A DNA stretch of 64,000 nucleotides. Source: Lateolabrax maculatus. Its lineage: Eukaryota > Chordata > Actinopteri > Acropomatiformes > Lateolabracidae. The DNA is taken from positions 21,965,501 to 22,029,500 of the forward strand of contig CM062205.1 in assembly GCA_031216445.1 (NCBI GenBank). Direction: 5' to 3'. The position numbers were made by a program, and so were the translations under genes. The notes beneath the pieces are model-generated. The model saw nothing but the letters and a program-made list of their open reading frames with translations, was not told the DNA's origin and did not search any database. Of the stretch, positions 1-11,600 are shown one piece after another (position 1 is the first letter of the stretch; each line of letters starts with the position of its first letter).

Positions 1-59
1 AAATATCAGTCCACCTTAAAAAACAAACAAACTACTAACCCTATTATAACGGGTGGCAA

Positions 60-490
60 TGTCTGCCTCTTAGTCAGTCCGTCTGTCAACTGTTGGACAG
101 ATTGCTATGGAACTTTGTACAGGCATTTGTGGTGCTCAGATGATGATTCCTAGTGTATTTGGTGATCCCCTGACCTTTCCTCTTTTGGCCTGCATGATGT
201 TGACATTTATGATTTTGAGAGAAAATCTCAGCATTTGTTACAGACATTCAAGTATTGATCCATTCATGAATTGTAATAACTTTGGTGATACTCTGACTTT
301 TCCTTTAGCAAATTATTATTTGTCCAATACTTTGGTTTTTGACCATTTCCTTTAAAACTAATGACATTTCTGTAAGCCTCAACATTTATACTGTATCTCC
401 TAAACATCAGCGTGTTAACATTGTCATTGTGAGCATGTTTAACTCAAAGCACTGCTGTGCCTAAGTACAGCCTCAGAGACTCTGTCTAGT
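60..490 (+). repeat. Teleost dispersed repeat, copy 1
   Basis: The phrases GGTGATCCCCTGACCTTTCC, TGTAATAACTTTGGTGA, TGTCCAATACTTTGGTTT and the tail CTGTGCCTAAGTACAGCCTC belong to a repeat I know as very common in perch-like fish. The body contains two related halves. A second copy lies at 6700-7080. I cannot name the family with certainty. Confidence 0.65.
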
Positions 491-1329
491 TATTACCCTT
501 TTTATGGAAATTCATTTTGTGACCAGCGACAGAACAACATATATCACACAAAAACATCACACAGAAACACATAAAATAGCCTCAACCTTCATAGTATCAA
601 TCATTATGTTTCTCCAGACTCAAAGACCGTTCCATCTTTGTACTAAAACTGCAGCTTCTGTCACCTTGTCATCCTGTTTGTGTGTTTGTTAGTACTTTGT
701 CTTTACATGTACCCTTGTTTTTGGACTTAACTGTGACAATACTGATTTAAAATCCCTAAGGGATGGGGAACAAAAGAGTTCACAAATTTGTTCTTCTTAG
801 TGTTTGAGAGACTGAACCGCCTCCCTGATGTTATAAGCTGGTCATCCTGGGGGACATGGGAAGGACTCAGGATGATGTTAGAAGTCTTTTGAAGAAGTCT
901 TCACCTCTCCAGTGGTTGACCAACCTGTTTGGAGTAAACTTTCAGCAGCCTGATGATTCTGTTTTTCTCGACTCTGAGGACCTCAGTCTGCTTGTAGGTG
1001 GATTCATTGTCGGGCCTGGCCACAGACTCTCTGCTCTCCTTTCACCTCTTTTTAGAATCACACTTAGAGTGGCCCTGCAAAAAGAAAGCTGTGACAGGCA
1101 GCAGTAAAATAACTTGACCGCTTTTTGACTATTTTTCTTCTCTTTCGTCTTCCGTTTTGCAGCTCATTACATCCAGTTCAATGTTGCATCGCAACTCATC
1201 TTGTTTTATTTTCACAAGCTGATTGGTAGCCTCAATGTCAGGAGAGGATGAGGTCTAAACAGAGCCTTTATATAGTGAAGAGGGGAAGTGGTAGAAAGTC
1301 AGATGTTTCAATCTGAAATGTAGTCCGTC

Positions 1330-1410
1330 TAGAAATAGAAATGCTCAAGTAAAGTATCAGTCGTTCTTTACATTTGTATTTAAGAACAGCCCTGAAGTAC
1401 GTGTATTGTA
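1330..1410. repeat. Fragment of a CTCAAGTAAAGTA-type dispersed repeat
   Basis: The words CTCAAGTAAAGTATCAGT and TTTGTATTTAAGAACAG resemble a common fish repeat made of TACTTAAGTAC-like phrases. Related pieces occur at 28338-28779 and 50795-51010. Confidence 0.35.
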
Positions 1411-3450
1411 TTTGATTGCTTTCTACCTCAAAATACTTATGAGAAAATGTGGAAATTTCAGCAAATAGCAAATTCTATTCTACTTTAGTTAAATATTATG
1501 ATCTGAGGCAGTACCTAGAATTTGTATTCACATAAAAAGTGTCTTCATTATCATAATATCCAATTTAGAGCTGCTGATTGAAGTCTTGGGCCTTTGTCTT
1601 TTATTTCTTTTCAAATACTGATTTAGTAATCTAACTTCAGTGTAATAATCATTTCATTCCCCCATCACATCATTCACACCACTGAGGATCTCAGTCTAAA
1701 ATCAATTTATTATTATCTTGCACAACATAAATGTGTCTGCAAAAAGTATGAATCTCTACTTCAAAAGAGTACAATTATTTTCTCACTCCCAAAATGGGTC
1801 TTTGAAATTGTGAAAATAGTTTTTCATCAAGCTCTAAGGTCTCAAGATGTACACGTTGCCCACACACACTTTAATTTGTAAGAAGACAAAGAAAAATGCC
1901 CAAATCGCAGTTGCGTGGTTATTTTGGAACAGCTGCGGAATGATATTGACTTTCTTCGGGATGGATTAGTCACAGAGGAATCCAGGAAGGAAATTAGTAT
2001 TCTGCATCACGGCCAGAGTGGTCTCTTGGTTCTCCTCTAAATTTCATCATGTTTTGCTGAATCAATGATACAGAGCAAAAGGACCCTATCACAGAGTATT
2101 TTGCGCACCAATTATTGTCCGAATAAGTCTTGCTGGAAACTAAAGGTATGGTAAAGTGTCTAAATTGTTTTTTCACTATTGTTTGACTGGGTATATGAGT
2201 GGATTCACACGAGCATGTTTGTTCTTTCCCATTGATGTGTCTGTTTGTGTGAGTGTATTTATGGGAAGAATATTGCCGTTTTGGCAACACTGGAGGAGAG
2301 AGGGCATTATTAGTAGCTGTGCAACAGAGACAACATAGCAGAAGAAACCCCTGCAGACACAGTGAGTCATCTCGTTTGAAAAGTATTCAGGGAGCCACAG
2401 TTAGCTAATAGGGACCTACAATATACAGTAACAAAAGCACGGTCCCCTGGTAGTGCTGTCAAAGATTTACCAAACAATCCAAGAGCCTGTTATCTCTAAT
2501 AGGATTCATCATAGTGTCTATAACAAGTCACTCAGCCGTAGTGAAACTGATGAAGAGAAAGACGCTTTTGTGCGAGAAATCAGAAACATAAAAGACAGTT
2601 ACAAACAACAACATGCACAGCGCATCATCTCAAATTGAGAGAAAACTAATTTCATCACTTATGAGCTTAAACTTCTGTAGCTCAGTCAGTGTTGTGAAGT
2701 TGGAGCTGCAACTTGTAACTAAAAGTTTAGGAGTCGCTGCACAGACATTGACTTTCAGACTTGACCGTCTTTGGCCATCGTCTCTTTGAAATCTTTGTAA
2801 AGTAAGTTGTTCCACTGCCTGTTATGCATTCCAAGTCAAGTTGTTTTGTACAGCTCAATATCACATACAGTGTCTCCACTAGGGCTGGAGCAAATTATTA
2901 TTTTCAGTTTGATTCAAAATGTTGGTACTGAACGTATCTGAAAAACATTGACTGGCAATGTATTTAATTTGTTTTCCCAGCAACACAATATCTGCTTGCA
3001 GAAAGTAAAGCACAATTAATGTTATTTATGTTTATAAGGCAAATCAAAGCACTTGATTAAGGTTCGGGAAAGATTGTGATGTTGGTTACTTTTCGAAAAA
3101 GTCAATTTTTTTTACCAAAACCACAATCTTTCCCTAATCTTAACCAAAGATTTTAGTAGCCTAAACCAATCCACGCTGTATATGTGAACCCTGGTCTTCT
3201 GAGTCAAAGTCTTGTGCTAACGAGTGATACAGTAAATGTAGTTTCTAGGAGACTCAGTTGCATTTGCTGTAGCCCATAAAATGAGCCCAAGATGATCAGT
3301 GAACCGTCCAAAACCCCAAAGATATTCAATTTACAATAATATGAAATGGAGAAAAACAGCAAGTCGTCACATTTGAGGAAATGGAATCAGCAAGTTTGGC
3401 ATTTTCACACGGTACATTTTTAAAAGATAAATAAAAAACAGTCAAGATTG

Positions 3451-3735
3451 ACTCTCACTGGCCATTTCATTAGGTACGCCTATACGATTGAATGCAATCC
3501 TGTACAACAGCTCTGCCACATATTTGACCTTTACAAAGTTTATAATGGCCAGCTTTTGTTAAAACTGTCCAAAAGGTGTTCATTCAGCATTAAAGTAGTT
3601 AAATTAATCCCCTTTTCACAGTGCCAATTAAAACTTAATATTAGTATCTTTGTAAAGGCAGGATTTATGGCAGAGCTCTTGTATTGGATTGCAGTAGATT
3701 TTAAAGCTGCTCCTGATAAAATGGCCACTGAGTGT
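3451..3735. mobile_element. Non-autonomous DNA transposon (MITE) with long terminal inverted repeats
   Basis: The left end reads CACTGGCCATTTCATTAGG, then CAATCCTGTACAACAGCTCT. The right end, on the other strand, reads CACTCAGTGGCCATTTTATC, then CAATCCAATACAAGAGCTCT. The arms match over about 65 bases with gaps. The whole is about 285 bp, with no transposase. Elements with GGCCACTTTATTAGGTACAC ends are widespread in vertebrates. Confidence 0.7.
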
Positions 3736-6699
3736 AATTGCTTCAGCACTATAAACAGCAAAAGTTGCAAATCCAGCTCAATCTTTCTAAGAAGAAAAGG
3801 AAATACTCAAATTGGAGGGCAATTCAGAACGCAACTTTAAAGATGAATGAGCAGTAAAGTTTTCTGGGATACTGAATCACACAAAAAGCTGAGTCATGCT
3901 TATTGTTTGCAGACACATAATTCATTTTATCATTGTCATCGATATCCCTGCTCTCGTCCCAGTTTTTGTCATCATCGCTCGTTTTATCAACTCTTTACAG
4001 TGATGATCATCAGTTATCCAGAATTAAATCTTATTGAGCCTCTTTTGTGTGACGTAACGAGAATGCAGTGCTTTCTGTGCAGCAGCTCTTATAGATTTTA
4101 AAAGAAGCGTTCTCTCGTTGGCTGAGAGCTGGCGGCTGATGGCAGTGACTGATGCCCGGTGGCTGTAGAGGAGCCCGGGGTTTAGGTGGGAGGCAGAGAG
4201 ACGTGAGGAGCCACCCGATGAGATGAGGGGAGCTCAGGCTCTCTCGCCTGTTTCCTTTGAGTAGAAAATCGAGCGGCGACAGAGAGAGGAGGACAAGAAA
4301 GGCAGTTATTTTGTGTTTGTTGTGAGGTATTTTGTTAATCTCACTCATTGTTGTCTAGTCAGTTGTTTAGTACGTGCAGCTTTAAATCAACATGTTCTTA
4401 TGCTTGCAGGATAACGGTTTCTTTCAGTTTATGTCCCTGTCAACAATTTTTCAGTTAATGCTCATTTGGGCAGTCCCACGCTTTGTCTGTCAAAAACATC
4501 ACGAATTCACCCTGGCTGTTTCTGCTTTGTTTCGACAGTGAAGCCCGCACTGCCCGACATCACAGGAATGAAAAGTGAATTCAGTTTCGTTTTGAGGGCA
4601 ACTTGCTTCCTTGAAAATATTTCTCATTCTTATTCTCATTTCGGAATCTGCTCCTTGAACCGTGTGAGGGATGAGAGGAAAAAAAAACTGAGAGGAGGAA
4701 AAGGAGGGGGAGAGATAAGTGAAAAGGATGACGCGAGCAGAGAGGAAATCGGAGAAAAACAGAAACAAAGAGGAAAAGAAACACAAAAAAAGCGGCGAGA
4801 GCTCAAAGAGATTATTTACCTCAGTGGGATAAACAGGGAGGCATATAGGATGGAACGAATTTGAATGACAAGGCAGCTGATTTCTCCTAATTGGTTTTGA
4901 CTGTCTCTCTTTGAACTGCCGGTGTGCCGCAGCTCTGTTTCCAGGCAAACAGCTATCTCTCGCAATCTGGAGTGCTGCTTAATTTCTTAGACAAATATCA
5001 AACCTCTCTCCACACTGGATTAGTTGCAATTTAATAAGATTTGCACTGTTGCTGCTCACCGGGGGCTCTCTCTTTTGCCTTGAAGCGGAGGGAAGCCAAA
5101 CCTTGCTTTGAGGTTCGTCTGTGCTCCACCTTCCATATCAGAACACCCACACACACCACCCACATATCTGCTCCCACCTGCACTTCCACAAACTTGCTCA
5201 AAATAAGCAAAAAAATTAAATAAAATCACTCTAAATGAGTTATAATAATAAATAATAAATATTGTTTCTCTTAAACCAAGCGAAGAAAAATACCACAGGG
5301 GTGAGATAATATCGTGTATTTCCAATGCAAATCTGCTTTTTAAGAGTTTCCTCAGAGCGAGTGAAGTATCTTGACATAAGGCTGATTCCTCTGCTTTTTT
5401 CAAGGTACCAACACTTGATCCAAGAAAACTCGCGAGTGGAGCTGATTTGCATCGAAAACGAATGACATTATCTCACCCTGCAGTTTTTCCTCCCCTCCCT
5501 GTGCTGTACATGGAATAAATCAGATTTTAAGACTCTATAGTCAAAGAAAAATGACTTGTTGAGGGGTGGATTTTTTATTTATTTTTTGTTGTTGTTTTTT
5601 GCCAGACTAAGTGCCGCCTGTCAAGACCTCATCGAAGTTGAGCTCTTCACTTGAGTGGCAGATGCTTTCTCTCTATAGCATCCGAAAACATCCCGAACCC
5701 ATAGCAACAAGCTCCATGCTCCACTGTCTGTGTAGACTTTTATTGACAGCTTGCCGCCAGATTAGCTGACTCCTTGCAAAGGTTGGGATGTCTCCTGCCG
5801 GGCTCATGGCAGTTAACCCCCCTTTCTCCACAACTACAGCAACCTTTCAGCCAAGGATGTAGACTTGATTCAGATATGTTGTACCCTTTTCCTTTTCATC
5901 CGATCATCTCTAGAGTCACGTAACCCACGGAGAGTTATTCTGAGTTGAAGTTTGAGCCAAAGAAAAATGTAGAATTCTGACAGTTTTGACAGTCTGCCAG
6001 CGGAAAATTAGCAAGCGTCTGCCTTTATTGGGATACCGCTTTCGCTCCTTATCACTTGATTGAGCTGTGATGGCATCAAATTCGATTACGAATTAATTAC
6101 CGAACCAACTCGCTGCACAGAAAGTCTCACCAAGTAGTCAGTGACACAGAAATGCTTTTGGACATTTCTTGGAATCTGTCAAGCGGTGGATAACCAATTC
6201 TATCCCATCACAGTCACTTTGGATTGTTTTAAATGCTTTCTAAAACACTAACAGAGCAGGGAATGGCGGTGCCCTTAATACATGGTACTGTTATAATGAT
6301 ATTTAATTAACCCCTTAATGCCTTTTTCCTCTTTTTTTAGATTTGAAGTTGAAAAATCGTGTTCCACCCTGTCTGACAGTATTTCATATATCTCCTGTCT
6401 CAGCTTGTTCCAGCTCTGTATATATCGAAGATATACTATGATGTTTACACTGGGTGAAATATTGAAACCCAAGACTCCATATTTTTATGGCTGCACCATT
6501 CCCTCAAATGGAAATTTTTTGTCTAGACATCTTGTGCATCATTTATACACATTTCACCACAATCCATACTGACACATTTGGTATTTGCAAACTTTGGGAT
6601 TTCCACACGAGTAGAAAATAAAGTTATGTGAGTTTGAACAAAGTTTGGCTGCATGATAGGAGTTTGTACTGGCTTACTCACCGTTGACTTAGTGAGGTT

Positions 6700-7080
6700 T
6701 TTAGCCAAGCCAACAGCATGACTGTACGGATGACTCAGTCGGTCGGTCAGTTGGTCGATCTACTGCTTTGGTCCAGATTGAAATATTTCAACAACTTTTG
6801 GATTGATTGCCGTGACATTTGGCCCATATATCCATGGTGCCCAGACAATGAATCCTAATGATTTTTGTGATCCCCTGGCACCATTCCCCTAGTGCCACCG
6901 GCAGCTTAACATTAGTGGTTTTATTGGAGATATCTCAACAAGCACTGGATGGATTTCCATGAAATTTGGTACAGACATCCCCTTCATGGTACATTGTGAT
7001 AACTTTGGTGACTGACTGACTTTTCACCTCTTTAATCTTTTAAGTTGTCCAATACTTTGGTTTATGACAAATGACTGTAG
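6700..7080 (+). repeat. Teleost dispersed repeat, copy 2
   Basis: It has the same order of blocks as at 60-490: TTGGTCCAGATTGAAATATT, TGAATCCTAATGATTT, TGTGATCCCCTGGC, ATGAAATTTGGTACAGACAT, GATAACTTTGGTGA and TGTCCAATACTTTGGTTTAT. It starts further 5' in the element (CAGTCGGTCGGTCAG) and stops earlier than copy 1. Confidence 0.65.
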
Positions 7081-7689
7081 ACTCTTTGAATATGTAGTTT
7101 GGAACAATGCATCTCAGGACACAGTCATCTTTTAGTGATGTTGTACCTGTTGTTTATTCATTTTAGTACATGTATATGTGTGTTATTCCAAACTAAACAC
7201 ATGGATGGATTAAAAAACGCTACATCATTTTTAAGAGAGTTTAAGGGCTCTTAGACAGCTGGGAATAAACAAGCGTTTGCTGTGCTCGGGGGAATAAAGC
7301 TTGCATGTTATTAGTGCCACATGAAACAAGACAACAGTAAACAGGTTGTCTCCCCACATATGATGCGGCCCCTGTCCGGGCCAATCTAAACATTTCAGTG
7401 TAATTTTGAACATGTCAACCCCCCCCAAGTTTCATCAAAATCCAGTCAGTGGTGTCAGATGTATTCTATGTGACAACTGTATGAATTCATGAATAATACA
7501 GGTTCATGAATGTCATTTTAAAACGTTGGAATACAGTAGTGAGATGCATCGTCGACCAAGTTTGATCACCACTGACAGGGGATGTGGAAATGTAATCCAA
7601 TTATTAAATTCAACTCAATTCACATTATTTAAGCAATGATTCAGTTGATCATAAAATATCACATTCATTCACCAGTTTCATTTGCTTTG

Positions 7690-7870
7690 CTTAAAGGAAC
7701 AATCCACCGATTTCACACATCTAGGTCAGTTTACTTGCAAAGTGGAGTAATACTCTGTTGCAAACTGGGGGTATGGGATGTCTAAGACGTGTAGTTTTAG
7801 GATTTTGACCCATTAACTCCCAAGTCCCACAATTTTAATCCCACAACTTTATGGAAGTGTAATACTAAAT
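7690..7870. repeat. Possible dispersed repeat piece
   Basis: AAAGGAACAATCCACCGATTT followed by a gene-free AT-rich body resembles the ends of common fish elements that start with AAAGGGACAGT. The assignment is weak. Confidence 0.25.
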
Positions 7871-8345
7871 TGCTGTTATAGGATTTTATTTTTTTATTTT
7901 TTTTATACATGAATAAAAACAGATGTATTCTAATTCATATAGTTTTTAATGAAAAGAAACATCTTAATGATATATAAATACATTTTATGTACATCAATTT
8001 AGTTGACCTCATAAAGTCACTGCTTCACTGTCTTTTGGAAATTTAAATAAATAAATAAAAAAGTAATTTGTAGGTTTTTATTAGTCACCTTGGTGTCTGT
8101 GAGTTTTGCCCATTCTTTAACTCGCACCTCGATTCTTTTTTGTTTGTTTTATTTGGGTTTCAGTGTATTGGATTAATGATATTATTTATACATCCAAAAC
8201 AGTCTCCAAAATGGTGTGTTCACCCCAAGCTTCACTGAACAAGTACTACAGAAAACCAATTCATAGCCCCGTCTCCTGCCTCAGAGCTCATTAAAGAGGA
8301 CCTCAACATGACACTAACCTGTCCTCTGTCCGTCTTGTCTTGCAG

Positions 8346-8627
8346 GAGTCCCACGTATGGCTCTCTCTGCGGGCGGGAGGGACTGCCTGCGCGCCGGAGA
8401 CACCTGCTCCAGCGACGACACCTGCAGCCCGCGACTGCGCACCCTCAGGCAGTGTGTGGCGGGGGACGGCAGTGTGAAGCTGGGGCCCGGGGCGCGAAAC
8501 CAGTGTGAGACCGCCATGACGGCACTGCTGTCCACGCCTCTGCACGGCTGCCAATGTAAACGAGGCATGAAGAAGGAGAAGAACTGCCTGAGTATCTACT
8601 GGAGTCTGCATCAGTCCGTGCTGCACG
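8346..8627 (+). CDS. gfra4: gfra4 coding exon for domain D1
   Basis: This 282-bp exon follows a tcttgcag acceptor and ends at a CACG/gtaaga donor. It is phase 1 at both ends, so it can be skipped without a frameshift. It encodes residues 1-94 of the visible part, with eight cysteines (DC, TC, TC, RQC, NQC, GCQC, NC), the RTLRQCVAG motif and CKRGMKKEKNCLSIYW, all typical of the N-terminal D1 domain. An ATG at 8357 lies in frame, but it is not followed by a signal peptide and its context is poor, so I read it as internal. An upstream exon with the start codon and signal peptide is expected. Mammalian GFRA4 lacks D1, whereas chicken GFRA4 has it; this fish gene therefore keeps the ancestral three-domain form. 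Confidence 0.9.
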
Positions 8628-11600
8628 GTAAGACCAGCATTAACACACAGAATCTGATGGTAGAGGCAGGTACAGTGTGTTATTGGGATTATCAAGTTTG
8701 TGCCGCCCATTAGACATGAATTACTGTGGGCTTCCGCCTCCAGACAGCTCAGTGAATTCGAGGCTGAAATGAAAAGAGTGATTATTGTGTCAAAAATAGT
8801 TAAAACTGAGTGTGTGATTAATTTAGTTCCTCCCACACTCATTGTGTTTTGTCACATTTGTGCTGTTTTTTAAACGCTTTGCATTGCCATTGTCACTTTG
8901 TACACTGAACCCTATGATTTGTGGTACATTTACATTCAAATGTAGGCATTTAGCATATACTTTTATATTCAAAACAAATGAAATGGAGCGCGACGGTAGA
9001 ACAAGGTTGGCAACATTGTGAATATCCTGCAAGTCAAGTACAAATGTAAAATACATGGCATGGAGATAATAAAGTAATAAAACAAACAGTAAAGCTCAGA
9101 GTCTCATACATCAACAAACATTTGTGAGGCACAATACAAACACAGGGAAGACCACGTAATATAAGCACTTTATTAAAAATGCCTGGGTGGTTTGGCAGAA
9201 TTTGTCAACCATCTAATACTATAATATTTATACTATATTATTTATACTATAGTTGTGGCAGCTGCTCCTCCCCATTATACATTGATTTAATGATTTATAG
9301 CCCAAAAGACATTTAGATGTTAAAACTAGGTTAAATTTGGTTCCAAATGTATATTTTCCATTGTTTCAACAGCATTTAAACTATATTTTAATGTGTAGTT
9401 ATGACCTGCTTTACACTGAAAACATTTTGGGTTACCCAGAATTCTACATCTTTCCACTAACTAATCTTAAAATTATGCTCAGTGGGTGTTTCTCAAGGCC
9501 ATTCACACTGATAGATTAAACAAGCTGCGTTCATTAACTCATGCATGCTGCAGTTTGGGATTATGTGGCCTCTTCGCAGCTCCTTTCTTGACCTCATGCT
9601 GTTTTGAGAACCTACATATTAAAGTGCTGATTGGCAAACTTATTTTATAACTTAAAAGGCAACTAAGTGGTTTTCAACCTCATATGACCTGCTGCGTTTG
9701 TGATTGTAGTTCATTTACTTGAGAGTTTAACTTACTTTTCAGTTAAATTAAGTCAAGTCAAGTCAAGTCAATTATATAATAATAATTATATATAGCGCCA
9801 AATCATATCAAAAGTTATCTCAAGACGCTTTCACATAGAGTAGGTCTAGACCATATTCTTTAAAATATTATTTACAGAGACCCAACAGTTCCCACCATGA
9901 GCAAGCACTTGGCGACAGTGGCGAGGAAAAACTCCCTTTGAACAGGTAGAAACCTGGAGCAGAACCAGGCTCTGGGTGGGCGGCCATCTGCATCGACTGA
10001 GTTGGGTTGAAAGGAGAGGAGAGAGGGGGAGAGGGGAGACAGAACAGGAGGAGAGACAACAAATCAGACTAATAATAATAACAACTGTAGCAGTGAGTGT
10101 GAAGCAGGAACATGGGGGCAGTAGACGGCAGGCAATCACAGATCCTGGATTATGAAGCGGGCAACTGCTCCGGGGACCCAGAACCGCCAAAATCCCCCAA
10201 AGTGGCCCCAAAAGTCACTGACAAAAGTCACTGTTTGCTATTTTTGAGGGAAATTAGCACCAGTAAAGAAAAATATAAAGTAACACAGGTCCTGCATTAA
10301 AACAGGTAATGTTGTGTCTATGTTTGTAGAGGGACCGTGTTTCAGAATAAAAGTGTATTTCCTTTATTCATTTAGTTTATATTGTGCTCACAAGGTGTAC
10401 ATTTCTAATTAAAGCTGAAAAACATGGGGGCAGGTAGTAGTATTGCAGAGTTTGAATTATATGTTTTATAATATTTGTTATAGAGACCCTGTGCTATAGT
10501 AGAAACATACGTTGCCATTTGATGTATTGTACCCGAGCCTTGGTAAAGCTCATATGCATTGTAGTGGTTGGTGTGGGGCAGTGGAAAGCCCCTGGGATGT
10601 CACTATGGTGCCCCAACAGCAGATTTTTGCCTCAAAGCCCCCCAACAGGTGAATCCAGCAATGCATGTAGTGTTTGGATTATTTTGTCTATGCCTTGTAA
10701 CTTTGTGTGTAACTTGTATGACATATAGCGAGTGCTTTAGGACGCCGAAAAAGACGAATTCTTCAGTTATAAAAGAAGAAAGGAACAACATCATTTTGGG
10801 TTGTCATGACAACAGAAACTAACCTCTCTCCTCTGTGTTGGCAGGACTCAGCCTGGTGGAGAGCTACCCGTATGAACCTGAGGAGAGGGGCTCTGACTAC
10901 GTTCGTCTGGCCTCCATCGCTGCAGGTGACTTGGCGAGCTGCCACCGCTACCAGTGTTTTTCTGCTTCTGCCTTCAGTTAGTTTAACTGAGCAGAGGGGG
11001 GAAAAAAGCAATTTAGATCATCAAAAGCATCTACTTTTCACCCAAAAAACCAAGTGGGTTCCAACCAAGTTATGTGTCAAAAAGAGCAAATCAAGATGTT
11101 ATTCTGGTTCATTTTGACGACGTAGACGGGTGGATATGCAGGTGGGTTTGAGAAGTGTTTGATGAGTAACAACCCACACTTTGCTTCTGTCTTGCCTCTG
11201 AGCTCGTGGGCAAGCCGCAGGGCTGGTGTGTGCTGCTGTTAGCCCCTGAGGCACAGATTAATTACCTATTTACTTTAATGCGGCTGGAAGCGGCAAAAGA
11301 GGGGGAGGGCGCGGGGTGACAAAGAGAGTGAGGAACAGAAAGAGTCATGGTGAGAGGTGAGAGGGAGAAAGAGACAGAGGAAGCCAGAAAAAGAAAATGG
11401 AACACAGACAGAGCTGGTTTGTTTACTCAAACAACACTTCTTTCCCGTTTGGAAAAGAGAGAGGCTGCAACAAATGAGGAGTTACATTTTTTTTTTTCAC
11501 CAGAGAGGACATAAAGTCAAGTGTTTTGTTTTCTCCGACGGCAATTATTCTCTGGATGAGTGGAGCTGAGATGGAGAGTCTGCGAAACTTAAATAATGAC

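Larger units (their letters stand above)
1..8345. other. gfra4 intron 1 or 5' flank; no coding exon recognised
   Basis: The first visible gfra4 exon starts in phase 1, so a coding exon lies upstream. I looked for a short ATG frame with a hydrophobic signal peptide and a phase-1 donor and found none that convinces. The stretch holds dispersed repeats (about 60-490, 1330-1410, 3451-3735, 6700-7080, 7690-7870), a GA-rich patch at 4660-4800, and GC-richer parts at 4100-4290 and 5630-5830 that might be regulatory. The rest is AT-rich and unmarked. Confidence 0.6.

Noticed and set aside
8303..8842. - strand frame of 179 codons across the D1 exon
   Set aside because: It is the antisense shadow of a GC-rich real exon; the + strand frame carries the GFRA cysteine pattern.
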